From the NCBI GenBank assembly GCA_018873225.1, contig JAEILZ010000006.1, forward strand, positions 62,001-126,000: a stretch of DNA of 64,000 bases. The letters run 5' to 3'. Below are positions 31,694-42,364 of the stretch, in pieces (the first letter of the stretch is position 1; each line of letters starts with the position of its first letter). The DNA comes from [Phialemoniopsis] sp. UDSM-2020 (taxonomy: Eukaryota > Ascomycota > Sordariomycetes > Thyridiales > Thyridiaceae). Made by a program: the position numbers and the translations under genes. The notes under the pieces were generated by a model. That model was given only the letters and a program-made list of their open reading frames with translations, was not told the origin of the DNA and did no database searches.

Positions 31694-32830
31694 TCACCGC
31701 TGCTCTTCCAAGAATTCTCGAGCATCCTCCAGGACCGTTGCAATCTCGTTTGTCATCTCGAATCCTTTTTGTGACATCAGGAGATCGTGAGGAGCCAACG
31801 GAGTCGATGTGTATCTGACAGTCTTTCCATTCAAGGACATCATCTCATTGGCGAATTCCTTGATGTACTTATGCAAGGCCTCAGCTTCTCCAGAATGGAT
31901 GAAAAGGGGCACCGAAGTCTTGAATGGGTGATGAAGTGGCGAGATGTAAGCCTCGATCTCGCTTGAAAGATCACCCAGAGGCCGGTAGGCACGAGCACCC
32001 CATTCCAGCAGAGACGCGTCCAGGAAGTCCGTCTTAGCTTCTGCAGCCTCATTGTAGAGCTTCCCAGCATCCAGGGTAGGGTTGACCCAGGGAGACCAAG
32101 CGAGAGCGCCGCCCGGCAGGGGGAGAGAGTGGGTTGCGCCCTGGTTCTGGCAGTCTTCGAGATATCGTAGCAGCGCGATGACAACATTACCACCAGCCGA
32201 GTCGCCTGAGATAATGATATTCTTAGGATTATATCCCATTGATAGAATATGCTGATAGAAAGTCACGGCATCCTGGATGGAGGCAGGGAAGCACGTATCT
32301 GGGCCCTCGGCAAGGCGGTATTGCGCCCAAATGGTCCTTGTGTTCTTTAGATGCTTTGCCATTATATCGGCGCCGTCCTGCCCAGCCTCATCGTGACCGA
32401 ATGCCATGATGAAGGCGCCTCCGGGGTAGTGAAGGATTAGCTTCTCATCCTTGAGATTGGCGGTCGTAGGAGAAGGGACCGGATCTGGATACCACACTGC
32501 ATCCACAGGTCCGGGCTTGACTGTATCTGAAGGGGCAATAACACCGGTGTAGAGCTCGACCGGAGCCACCTCGATATGCTGATGACGATCTTTAGCCTTT
32601 GCAGGATCTGTGTACATGAGGCGGGCTGAACGGGTGGCGGCGACGTATTTAAACATCATCACCAACACGGCCCGCAGGATGTTCTGCTTGATGCTCCATT
32701 CCGGTACGCGACGTAGAGGCTTAATGAGGTATTGTAAAAATAGTAGCGTCAGATGAGCCGGGGCTTTTAGGAGCAAGAATATCGTGTACACCGACTTCAA
32801 GGGCTGGGATGACCAGACCGGGGCGGCCAT
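31694..32830 (-). CDS. HSL-type alpha/beta-hydrolase (esterase/lipase)
   Basis: An intronless 378-residue protein. A hydrophobic N-terminal stretch (VYTIFLLLKAPAHLTLLFLQYLI) may anchor it to a membrane. The oxyanion motif is HYPGGAF (HGGG variant), the nucleophile Ser211 is in SGDSAGGN, the acid is probably in HSGEAEAL, and His is in APHDLL. The ATG at 32830 (MAAPVWSS) is taken as start because the upstream in-frame codon is TTG. It probably hydrolyses a small ester or acyl group; the substrate cannot be inferred. The order oxyanion-GDSAGG-acid-His is complete, so it should be active. Confidence 0.88.
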   Translation of the reverse strand: MAAPVWSSQPLKSVYTIFLLLKAPAHLTLLFLQYLIKPLRRVPEWSIKQNILRAVLVMMFKYVAATRSARLMYTDPAKAKDRHQHIEVAPVELYTGVIAPSDTVKPGPVDAVWYPDPVPSPTTANLKDEKLILHYPGGAFIMAFGHDEAGQDGADIMAKHLKNTRTIWAQYRLAEGPDTCFPASIQDAVTFYQHILSMGYNPKNIIISGDSAGGNVVIALLRYLEDCQNQGATHSLPLPGGALAWSPWVNPTLDAGKLYNEAAEAKTDFLDASLLEWGARAYRPLGDLSSEIEAYISPLHHPFKTSVPLFIHSGEAEALHKYIKEFANEMMSLNGKTVRYTSTPLAPHDLLMSQKGFEMTNEIATVLEDAREFLEEQR

Positions 32831-35800
32831 GGTGACCAATATTGCCTGGGGAATCGATATGAGGACACTGTTTTTCTACCGAGTGCGGGTCCGAGAAGGA
32901 GCAGCGGTAGCAAGTACCATTGATTCTACCAACTCGATGAGAGTGCGAGCAAGGCGTGGCAATGTATGGATTTCGAAGTTTTGATGTATTGTACAATAAC
33001 CTCTAGAATTTTGATTCAGCGACTGGCTGATTGAATAAAGGGGCCGCAGTCGCACCCGGGACACACTCAAAATCTGACAGGATTTGCTGCTTTTGGTTGC
33101 AGGATCAAACTACCAACCTTACAAGACCACTTAATTAGCCCAGAGGATGGCGCGACACGGGCTGTCCAGATCCTAGCGGACGCCAAGCCGGCATCTTATT
33201 GGCTTGATCGTCAATTCAGAAATTTACTGCTTACTTTTGTTCCTGACTTGTCAAATGCCAGTCCACTTGTGGGGCATGAGTGTGGAAAACGATATCCGGG
33301 TAAGAGCACTGGGCTTCGGTGGCCGGCCGGGAGAGATGTTTGCGGTTTTCGCTTGGTATGGCTCACATCAGCAAAGGAAAGGATTACATGGAGCAAGTGT
33401 ACGAAGCAGCGAGCAATGAGCATCGATCAGGATTGTATTTCTACTGTGGGGTAGGCCCCTGTCCTGAGACAAGCCCTAGAAGCGATCGTCGCTAAACGAC
33501 TGGCCTACCTCGCAGATGTAACCATCTGCTACCAAGTCGACACACTGAACGGAGAACGCTCACCTCGACAGAATATGTCATGCACTATTCCCTTCAGCGA
33601 ATCCACCAAGCTTTGGGGGACGAACGAGGTGGCCCGAGCTTTTGGCGAGAAGGTAAAGCCCAGCCTAGAATAAGGAAACTCGTTTGATTCCTCCAGGCAA
33701 TTCGGAGTGAAACCAGAATATCGCGCTCATCAACAAGTCTCTATGCAGCAACTTATGCCAGTTTCAAGTCGCAAAGGCAGCAGTCGTGATTGGCGAGGGG
33801 TAAATGAGCAAACTCAACAGCAATACACCGGGGAAGATCTCGGTGTGGATCGGAACCACGATGAAAAGCGAAATTGAATTGTGAACAGATGCCACGCACT
33901 CGGAATCGACACTGGAAACGTAGTAAGCTACTATGACAACGCGACATTCAAAAGAAAATAATTCTGTCAATTATTACAACGAGATTGATTTTCGTCGGAA
34001 CATTCGAAGACCCCAAGAAACGTTATGTTTGTGGCCGATGGGTGGACTGATTTTCGCGACCTTCATGGCAATCAAGAGCCGTTATTCAATGAGCATGGAA
34101 GAGACGTATTATACGGACCGCTTGCGACTTGCTGCAGGACTTCAGCTGGAAATCATTGAAGGCACAACGGAGGGATTGCACTCAAGAAGTTGCGTGGCGT
34201 GCGTAGCGAGGCGCGATTCCTCATGCTGACAGGAAGATGGATGGGTCCGCCATAGAGTGTTCTGCAGGATCGGCAGTCAAGGGTCAAATATTGGACATTA
34301 TATCTAGGATTTGAGGGAGCCTACGGCTCAAGTCACTTCCTATTGTTCACAGCGCAGCCAAGCTTTGTCGGAGACAACCTGCGTCCAAGAACAGATACTT
34401 GGGCAAGAAAAGCTAGCCGGCACGTGATAAATACAGGACCTTCAGACCTAGTATGAGGCTGTGGTAATGAAATAGCTTCCCTGGTCGACGCTCCCGCCCT
34501 TGCTGCAATACAAAGCATCACTCCGCTTGTACCCCAGGTGCCGGCAGGCTGCATAAAGCGATAGTACCAGCCACCAGAGCCAACAGACTAGATCGATGCA
34601 TACGAGTCTACATGATGGAACTCCGTGAACTGCTGAGGGCTCGGAAATAGATGATTGAGGCCTAATGTAACCCTAGGTTAGGCTTTTGAAAGCAGGCTCA
34701 TGGGCTGAGCGCTCGATCTTTGCGCTAATCCATGTAGTTTTAAGCTGCCAGTATATCAACCTCGGAATCGAATTTTGATCCCGTTCTCGGTAAAATTTAG
34801 GAATATCACCTACACGCCAAATGCTAGTCTCTTCTCACCTCCCCTGACTAATGGCAGACCCCTTTAACTTCAACATCGACCGCGAGCTGAGTGGCAGTGT
34901 GACTGGGCAAGTAGATTTTGCACTGCGGCTGAGGACTTATCCCAGGGTTCAGAAACTCTCATGCCCAGGAGTATTTTGAAACGCCCTTAGTTTATTAGAC
35001 ACAAAAACATGCAGGTAACTATTGTACATTGCGCAAGATTGCAATGCTACTTGATATATAGTATCGAGGGCAGCTCGGGCCCCCTCACCGAGCCGGGGGA
35101 ACATGTATCAGAGCACCGAACGCCTCGAGGAAGTTTGGTACGGATGTCTCGCACAACTCCACGGCCCGTGGGCAGAGCCTCACCTGCCCCTCCAGCGCCG
35201 GCGTGGGTCATGTGGTCGCGGGTCTTGACGCCCCTACGCATACCCGCCGCTCGATCTGCCCCGGCAGGGCATCGTGCGTAACACGGAGTAGTCGGCGTTC
35301 CTCTTGTCCGTTAGCCACGAAACGCAAAACTCGTCCGCGGCTGGGTTGTCGTGCAGCCTTCACGCCGCAATCGATGCGAATTCGCGGGCTTACAGCAACA
35401 GGTCTTCGTGCAGCAGCTGATGACAAGCGTGTACCTCGACGCGACCAGCTTCGGAATGTAGGTCATGCGCACCCGCGTGCCCGTGTAGGTGAACTCCTGG
35501 TCACTCACTTATGAGCCACGTTAGGTTGCAGTATTTATGTACATCACTACAGGTTCTGCTGGCGACCCTCTATCGTGCTTATTTGTATCACCATCGGGAC
35601 GATGTGTTGCCGTCTCTCCCCATCCATTACACTATTACACTCCATCCGATACCCTAAAACCCGAGACGAGCAGTCATAAACCCTTCCAGCTCTGACTCTT
35701 AGCAACGTTGCATCCATCTCCGTTGACCCCTTCTGGCAAGGGAGATATCCGATTTGATCTTCGAGGCCGTCCGCCTGCTCCACTCGGCGCGGACCTCCGC

Positions 35801-36031
35801 AGCCAAACACAGGTGCAGCTGACGGGAAACAAACTTTGAGCCACGCGGGGTCGACGCGGGGTACAACATGACGAGCATTCCAGCTCTTCCCAGGCCTTCG
35901 ACATTCTAGATAGCTTCTTGGACCAGATTTCCCCTCTTAGAACGAGGTGCACTTGATCTCACCAGTATCTCTGTGATCTACTACATCGTGACTATCCCAC
36001 AAAGACGAGTCTCGCAGTCCCCGCTAGAAAT
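32831..36031. other. 3.2-kb gene-poor stretch
   Basis: No supported gene. Frames are short and without domains. A GC-rich, frame-broken island (35050-35530) is described separately. The rest is ordinary intergenic or decayed sequence. Confidence 0.5.
35050..35530 (-). other. GC-rich coding-like island, frame-broken
   Basis: Minus-strand frames contain protein-like pieces such as EFTYTGTRVRMTYIPKLVAS, FVANGQEERRLLRVTHDALP and GVKTRDHMTHAGAGGAGEAL. They are in different frames and interrupted. Base composition is visibly higher in GC than both flanks. The family is not recognised; possibly a decayed or transferred gene. Confidence 0.3.
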
Positions 36032-36850
36032 ATGACGAGCAGCCACGCCATCTACCCCAGTCTACGGGGCAAGAACGTGCTCATTACCGGCGGCGCGGAA
36101 GGGATCGGTGCGGCTACGGTGGAGCTCTTCGCCCGACAGGGGTGCCGGGTCATCTTCTTCGACATCGCCAAGGATTCAGCGCAGCAGACGATCGATCGCA
36201 TTGTTGCCCTATCTAAGGAGCCCAAGCCCCCAGGCGGCAACGACATCCTCGCGCCCATCTTCTTCTACTGTGACGTCTCCAACCTGGACGAGCTGCAAGC
36301 CACCGCCGCCAAGGTGCTCCAGGAGTATGGCATCATCCACGTCCTGGTGAACAACGCGGCCACTGGCGCCAAAAATGCTCGACGAGGCACGGACAAGGTG
36401 ACGTCGGACGACTGGGACTTTGGCATCAACGTCAACCTGAGGCACATCTTCTTCCTGACGCGGGCCATCCTGCCCGCGATGAAGAAGGCCGGCAGCGGGA
36501 GCATCATCAACCTCGGCTCCATCACCTGGCGGATCCCGGCCACTGGCACGCCCGTCTACGGCGCTTGTAAGGCGGCCATCATGGGTCTGACCCGGATCCA
36601 GAGCAAGGAGGTTGGCGAATACAACATTCGGATCAACAGTGTCATGCCGGGGGCGATTGCGACCAAGAGACAGAGGGAGGAGGTCTTGACTCCGGAGTAC
36701 AGGGCCGAGGTGATGAGAGGTCAAAGCTTGCAGCGCGACTTGGAGCCTGTAGAGGTGGCCAAGGTCATCGTGTTTTTGGGAAGTGACGAGGCCAGTGCCG
36801 TGACTGGGAGCTCTTATGTTGTCGATGGCGGTTGGTGCAGTGACCCTTGA
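36032..36850 (+). CDS. Short-chain dehydrogenase/reductase (classical SDR)
   Basis: An intronless 272-residue protein. The cofactor loop TGGAEGIG lies at residues 19-26, with FFDIAKD after beta-2 (Asp, suggesting NAD(H) preference). CDVSN, VNNAAT, the active-site LGSIT and YGACK (Y-x-x-x-K) follow, then NSVMPGAIATKR and a C-terminal TGSSYVVDGGW. All catalytic residues of the classical SDR family are present. Probably a cytosolic alcohol/ketone oxidoreductase. It is followed on the same strand by the ACS-family transporter gene, 663 bp away, so the two may serve one pathway. Confidence 0.92.
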   Translation: MTSSHAIYPSLRGKNVLITGGAEGIGAATVELFARQGCRVIFFDIAKDSAQQTIDRIVALSKEPKPPGGNDILAPIFFYCDVSNLDELQATAAKVLQEYGIIHVLVNNAATGAKNARRGTDKVTSDDWDFGINVNLRHIFFLTRAILPAMKKAGSGSIINLGSITWRIPATGTPVYGACKAAIMGLTRIQSKEVGEYNIRINSVMPGAIATKRQREEVLTPEYRAEVMRGQSLQRDLEPVEVAKVIVFLGSDEASAVTGSSYVVDGGWCSDP

Positions 36851-37513
36851 TTGTCTTCATAGATATCCATGGACTCTAGCATGGGACCATGGTCTGAAGG
36901 CATCCTATCTACCTCACCTGACACGTGTCAATTGATGACAAACTTTTCTTTCCTTGTTTCAATGAAGCCATCTTGTGTCATTTTATCAACATGGCGGCTA
37001 CGCCTCGGAAAAAGCAAACGACATTTACGACAAATATTTACGTTTTCACATGAACAACACCCCCACGGTGCTCGAAAGCCATGATCTTGGTAATTGCTAA
37101 CAATTCAATGGCGACATGAAGGCTGTGTTCGCGTGTGGTCCCTTGCCCAGCCGCCAAGATACGCCTCAGACGAAGTTCGCCGTGATACCAAGGCGCCGAG
37201 ACACGACCACGCCGCGAAGCGGGCGCCCGCCCAGAATACCAAGAGACCAAGACTCCAATAAAGGCATGCCCATGTCTGATAAATCCATAATTGCGTGCTT
37301 GAATTGAGGTGTTTCGCAATCGATCCAGCTCCTTTGCAAAATTCGATTCCGCAACCCACGAAGATGAACATAAGAACTGGAAGCCGTCCCATGGAACTGT
37401 GCGGACATCGAGTCCCCATAGACTCTTTGTTATGGGTCCAACTAGCTTTCTCTCTTAGGACGGACCAGACCACCAAATTTGCAACACTTTGTTTTGCCTG
37501 AAAGCGACTAAGC
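36851..37513. other. Intergenic between SDR and transporter genes
   Basis: No gene seen. None of the TCGGCCGA-core palindromes found further right occurs here. Confidence 0.5.
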
Positions 37514-39349
37514 ATGTCGGAACCCAAAACCTCGAATCAGGGTGGTATCCACTCGCCCGTGGGGGACGACGAAGAGCCTCTCACCCGGGTGGTGGACTGG
37601 ACAACTGCAGAGGAAAGCAAGGCAAAGAGAAAGTAAGTAATAGCCGTCGTGCTTGATTTTCTTCAGAGAGCCACTGACAAGAATTTTATTCAATAGGTTG
37701 GATCTTATCATCATGCCAATTCTCACACTCGGCTTCTTCTGCCTGCGTGAGTCCCTCCACATTGTCGACATCTTTCAATCCTGCTACGATGCCCTGAACA
37801 GTCGTGACTAATAGGAGTCATGTCATAACAGAATTGGACCGTGGCAACATGGCCAATGCCATCACCGACCGTTTCATGGAAGATGTCGGAATCAACCAAG
37901 ACCAGTTCAACGTCGGCCAACAAATGCTGTCGCTTGGCATTGTGCTCTTCGAAATCCCTTCGAATATGATACTGTACAGGGTGGGACCTGGCAAGTGGCT
38001 CACACTGCAGCTCTTCCTGTTTGGCATCGTCAGCACCTTTCAGGCCTTCCAACGCGGCTACGGCGCCTTCATCGCGACACGCTTCCTCCTCGGCATCACA
38101 GAGTCGGGCTTCATCCCCGGTGGCCTGTGGACTCTGTCGACCTGGTATACTCGCGACGAGACAGCCAAGCGTGTGATGATATTCTACTTTGGCAACCAGA
38201 TCGGCCAAGCATCCGCGAAGCTGCTTGCGTACGGAATCCTGCACATGCGCGGTGTCGGAGGACAGCCCGGCTGGTTCTGGCTGTTTGCTCTGATGGGAAG
38301 CTTCACTGTGCTCGGCGGGTTCGTGTTTGGTTTCTTCCTCCCCGATTCCTTCAGGAGGCCGCAGAGCACATTCCTACCGAAGGTGACGTTCTTTACCGAG
38401 CGAGAACTGCATATTCTGCAGACGAGGGTGTTACTTGATGACCCCATGAAGGGAAAGAAGAAGAACAAGATCGGCCTAGATGCATTCAAGAGGGCAGTGA
38501 GTAGCACCCGGCCCACCCAGTGTCCTTGCTGTAACTGACATGGTGCTCTCTGTAGTTCACGAACTGGCGTCTCTGGCTACACTTCCTCATCACGCTGTCG
38601 AACAACGGCCCTCAGCGTGCCTTTGATACTTATGCACCATCGATCGTCACGAGCTTCGGCTTTGGCAGCCTCGTCAGCAACGCCATGGCTTCCGTTGGTC
38701 TCTTCTTGCAGGTACCGGTATCATTTGCCTTTAGCTGGGTGTCCGACCACAAGAACCGTCGAGGCGAGACCGTCATGCTCGGCTTCTTCTGCCACTTGCT
38801 CGGCTACATCTTCAACCGTGTCTTCACCGACGTGCCGAAGCGCGGAGTCCGCTACTTCGGCGTGGTCTGGACGCAGACGTTCGGCACGTTCTCGCATCCG
38901 CTCAACATTGCCTGGTTGTCACTCGCGTGCGATGACTCGGAGCAGCGAGCGCTTGCCATGGCCGGGTTAGTTAATAGCACTTCTTCAATTCTCCCAAATA
39001 CATGCAGCTAATCACTTGTCTCCTACGTAGTGTCATCATGGGTGCCAACATCGCTGGCATTTACGGAGCGCAGATCTTCCGAAGCGATGACCGCCCGCTG
39101 TACCGCCGCGGCTTCAGTGTCGCTATCGCCGTGCTGGCTGTCGGCTTGATTATGGCCATCGCCCGATGGGTTGACGATGTGCTGACCCGACGGAGGCGCA
39201 GGGCTACCGACGACATCGATGCCGTGCCGTCACACGATGAGCAGGTACTTGACAAAGGCGAGGTAACTCCGCCGCCCCCTAGTGATGTGCAGCCCGCACC
39301 TGTGCTGCTGGGCGATCACCTGAAGCCAGTTGTATCCAAAGCTGTCTAG
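37514..39349 (+). CDS. MFS transporter, ACS (allantoate permease) family
   Basis: Exons 37514-37632, 37697-37746, 37832-38496, 38556-38965, 39031-39349 (520 residues); all five joins keep frame. The 50-nt second exon carries LDLIIMPILTLGFFCL and is followed by LDRGNMANA, the ACS TM1 signature. LLGITESGFIPGGLWTLSTWY covers TM4-5, and the C-terminal half includes SWVSDHKNRRGETVM. Twelve spans are expected at the plasma membrane. Family substrates are small carboxylate or ureide compounds. It lies 225 bp from the 3' end of the first dioxygenase gene (convergent) and may import a substrate for that locus, though its promoter lacks the shared palindromes. Confidence 0.9.
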
Positions 39350-39574
39350 ATCTGCCCGAGGGTACTTGGTGACGAGATCAGGTTTGTTGGATGGACATCC
39401 CTGCTCACTCACGGCGGTGAAGCTAGGAGAACTTGGAGGATACACTTAGGATAGACGCGATCGGACTATGTCGTTCCTCATACAATTCCGTGTCCAGTTA
39501 TTATCCCACCTTGAAGGCTCTTTTCATTTATATGTGACTATGCTATCTCGCTTTGTTTGATGGTAACTGCACTC

Positions 39575-40977
39575 TCAGCCTGAAGGATGGTCACTCGCTG
39601 CTACATTACACTGGTGCATGACTCTTGGGCCGTATGACTTCGGGAACTCCGTCTGGATGTCCGATTGTTAGGGAATTTCCAGAAGCAATGAAGGCGAGAA
39701 GACTTACGATACTGTGCCACAACGCACGGTTATACCAGAGTATCACATCTTGCTCCTCGTGACGGTGCGCATAGATGTTCTCCGGTTCCAGTGCAGGTCG
39801 GATCAGCCTAGACGTGGTGAGTACAGTGTAAAGCTGCAAGCCTGGCTCAAATGAGTTGCTTACTTGTTCATGAATGCGCGCACTTCCTTGAGGTCATCAA
39901 CCACCATTTCTTGCCCGTCTGGGCTGTCCTTGAGGTACAATTTAAAGGCAGCTTGGCCATGGACTTGTAGCGACTTCTCTCCGGTTGTGGGGTTCGTCCA
40001 GACCATGGGATAAATGCAAACCTTGTCTTTGTCCCACGGCGGGAGCTGATCCAAGGGCTTCTCCAGGCCTTCTGTCTCCAGGAGATGACCCAGCCGCGTA
40101 CTGTGCGCCGTCGACATCCAGACAAAAGCATGCGGCGCATACTCGATCCGGCTGTGCATGACAAGCTTCCTGGTCTCCTCATCTAAAAGCTCTAGGGCCC
40201 GAGAGCCAGCGACCATAGCTGTCGCTCCGGGAGCAATCTTCATCTCGGTGCCGGTGCCGTCATCCCACCTGACCGTGACGTCCGGACCCTTCGGTGTACG
40301 CACTGCAAGGAGACATCCGACGCGCGGAGGAGGGATGTTGTAGAGCGAGCCGTCAAAGTGCCATTGGTAGAACCGACTAGCGCCCTGCTCGCGTTCTTCT
40401 GGAGAGATGTGGGGTGGCAGATGGAATTCTTCATGGTCAATGCCCTGGACCTCAAAGCCCGGTGGGAAGCCATAGTGTTCGTCGGGCAATGGTCCGCGGC
40501 CGAGGATATGCACTTGCGGCTGCACGGGGATCGCTGGCCTTTTTGGAATGCCGTAAATCTTGAGTCCCTTGTGCGATGTCAGGAATGGGTCGGCGCCGTG
40601 TGCGAAACCGCCAGTGGTCTCTTCAGGGTCGAAACTAAATCTGTTAGCCGAATGCTTGAGACTCGAGGGGTCACTGTAGCTTACCTAGCTGTAAGGCGAT
40701 ACTGCTGCTGAGGACTGAGCATACGCGGCTGCTCCTTGAATACCAGCATCTTATGTCTGTGCAAAGCATCGGAGATGAAATCGAAATCGGCATCGGTAAA
40801 GTTGTTCAAGTCAATGCCGTACACTGACGCACCAAAGTCCACTTTGCTCTCCGGCCCGTGGTCCATGGGGACCACCCGTCCAGTTGTCTGCTCGGCATGA
40901 GGAAGGTCAAAGACAGCCTTCTCAGAGACGAGATGGACGTCTGTTGTCTCTGCCGTGATTACTGATGTGACAACCAT
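39575..40977 (-). CDS. 2-oxoglutarate/Fe(II) dioxygenase, TauD family, XanA-like
   Basis: Exons 40977-40685, 40634-39864, 39807-39708, 39652-39575 (413 residues). The metal ligands are His190 and Asp192 (YQWHFDGSLYN) and a distal His386 (NRALWHSI); the 2-oxoglutarate Arg is in YGPRVMHQCN. Blocks such as VTVRWDDGTGTEM, IEYAPHAFVWMS and YPMVWTNPTTGEKSLQVHG resemble the layout of fungal xanthine dioxygenase (XanA), which hydroxylates xanthine to urate, rather than bacterial taurine dioxygenase. No signal peptide. Its paralogue is at 47365-48674. It is divergent from the alpha/beta hydrolase over a 432-bp promoter holding two identical palindromes. The substrate is unproven. Confidence 0.88.
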
Positions 40978-41204
40978 TGTAACAACGTGAGGCACTTAAG
41001 CACTAGGTTCGGTGGCGGTTGATTGGTGTCAAGTATTAGCCCGAATCAAAGAGCCTTCTTCTATTTGCATCAGGTCAGGCGTTATAATACAACTACACGC
41101 TAAGCTGAAATCACTAAAGCTCTCATATAGAAAGTCTTCTTTCAAAGTAAGGCGACAAGTAGTGGCGATGGTGGTAGATACGAAGCCACCCGAGGTGGCT
41201 CTCT

Positions 41205-41218
41205 GCCTCGGCCGAGGC
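41205..41218. promoter_or_regulatory. Palindrome GCCTCGGCCGAGGC
   Basis: A perfect 14-bp palindrome made of TCGG/CCGA half-sites with no spacer, the kind of inverted CGG triplets bound by Zn2Cys6 dimers. It is 228 bp from the dioxygenase start. Confidence 0.65.
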
Positions 41219-41278
41219 TTATCGTCGAACTTCTACTGATCGAGATTAGGCTCGGGGACGAAACATCTCCAACCCAGG

Positions 41279-41292
41279 GCCTCGGCCGAGGC
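41279..41292. promoter_or_regulatory. Palindrome GCCTCGGCCGAGGC
   Basis: Identical to the site at 41205, 74 bp away, and 118 bp before the alpha/beta-hydrolase start. Confidence 0.65.
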
Positions 41293-41409
41293 TCGCTGAA
41301 TGCTAGCCAGGAGCAACAAAACAATGGAAAGCTGAGAATATGAGCCCGTGAACCATTCGAAGTTCTCAAATTTCTACCCGGACGACGTACATCTCACAAA
41401 TTACACACC

Positions 41410-42331
41410 ATGACGGTACCACAGCTGACATCGCATGTTTTCCTCGCTCCGACGGGCACAGCAGTACATTATTTGCAAACGGGGAATTCCAATGGGCCTC
41501 TGCTGATATGTCTGCATGGTCTCGGTGGCTCGACGGAGACATTTGTGCCACTCTTGCCATACCTACCAAAGTCTTACAACATCACTCTTGTTGACTTCCA
41601 AGGATTCGGCCAATCACCACTGTCAGCCGAAGGACCTTTGTCTGTCGCGGGCCATGTCGCCGACTTACACCATCTCATCGCATCTCTGCAAGCAACTGCT
41701 CCTGGCGCGAAGGGAGCGGAAAATGTATGACTCCGCACCACGGCTTTAGGCGCGGCTGGTTGAGTAAGTACTGACCCTTCGCTAGATTGTCATTATCGGA
41801 CACTCGCTCGGTGCCATCGTCGCCCTGCACTACGCCGCGGAACACAGCGACTCCCTCAACGGCCTCGCCATGCTCAGCGCCGGACGCTGCGCCGCACAAA
41901 TCCCGATCGTGCGCCAACGAATGTCGGACCTGGCCATGAATACTCGCAAACAAGGCATTGCATATGCTGCGGATCTTGCAGCCACGACCAATTTCCCATC
42001 GGACGAGCAGCGAATGATCCCTTCCAAGACGAGACAAGCTGTGCGGGATGCAGTGGCGGCTTCTGATCCGGAGGGATATGCGCGGACTTGCGAATTGATG
42101 GTGGACCCGAACCACACGGACCCGGACTATTCAAAGATCACTTGCCCTGTGATATTTGTGTCAGGAGACATGGACGGCATCAGCCCGCCGGCAAAGGCAG
42201 AGGAGTTAGATAAGCTAGTGGCCGGAGAAAGCTCGGTGTTCATCGTCAAGAGTGGCCATCAAGTGATCTTGGAAGATCCAGAGGCTACAGGTGCGGCTGT
42301 GAAAGATCTTTTTACCAAGCTTGGCATATAA
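41410..42331 (+). CDS. Alpha/beta hydrolase (enol-lactone-hydrolase-like)
   Basis: Exons 41410-41724 and 41786-42331 (286 residues). The oxyanion HGLGGS comes early; the nucleophile Ser112 is in GHSLGA, the acid in SGDMDGISP, and the His in KSGHQVILE. The overall build resembles 3-oxoadipate enol-lactone hydrolase (PcaD) and related ring-fragment hydrolases, with a short cap. No signal peptide, so cytosolic. As the divergent partner of an XanA-like dioxygenase, it may open or hydrolyse a ring product formed there; this is inference from context. Its stop is 33 bp from that of the convergent Zn2Cys6 gene. Confidence 0.9.
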
Positions 42332-42364
42332 ATGTTATTAGATCGATTCAAGGTATTGTTGCTG

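Larger units (their letters stand above)
40978..41409. promoter_or_regulatory. Divergent promoter, dioxygenase / hydrolase
   Basis: A 432-bp shared upstream region with two identical 14-bp palindromes (41205-41218, 41279-41292). It is placed to control both genes together. Confidence 0.6.

Noticed and set aside
32831..32839. Upstream start for the esterase
   Set aside because: The in-frame codon there is TTG, not ATG. The first ATG is at 32830.
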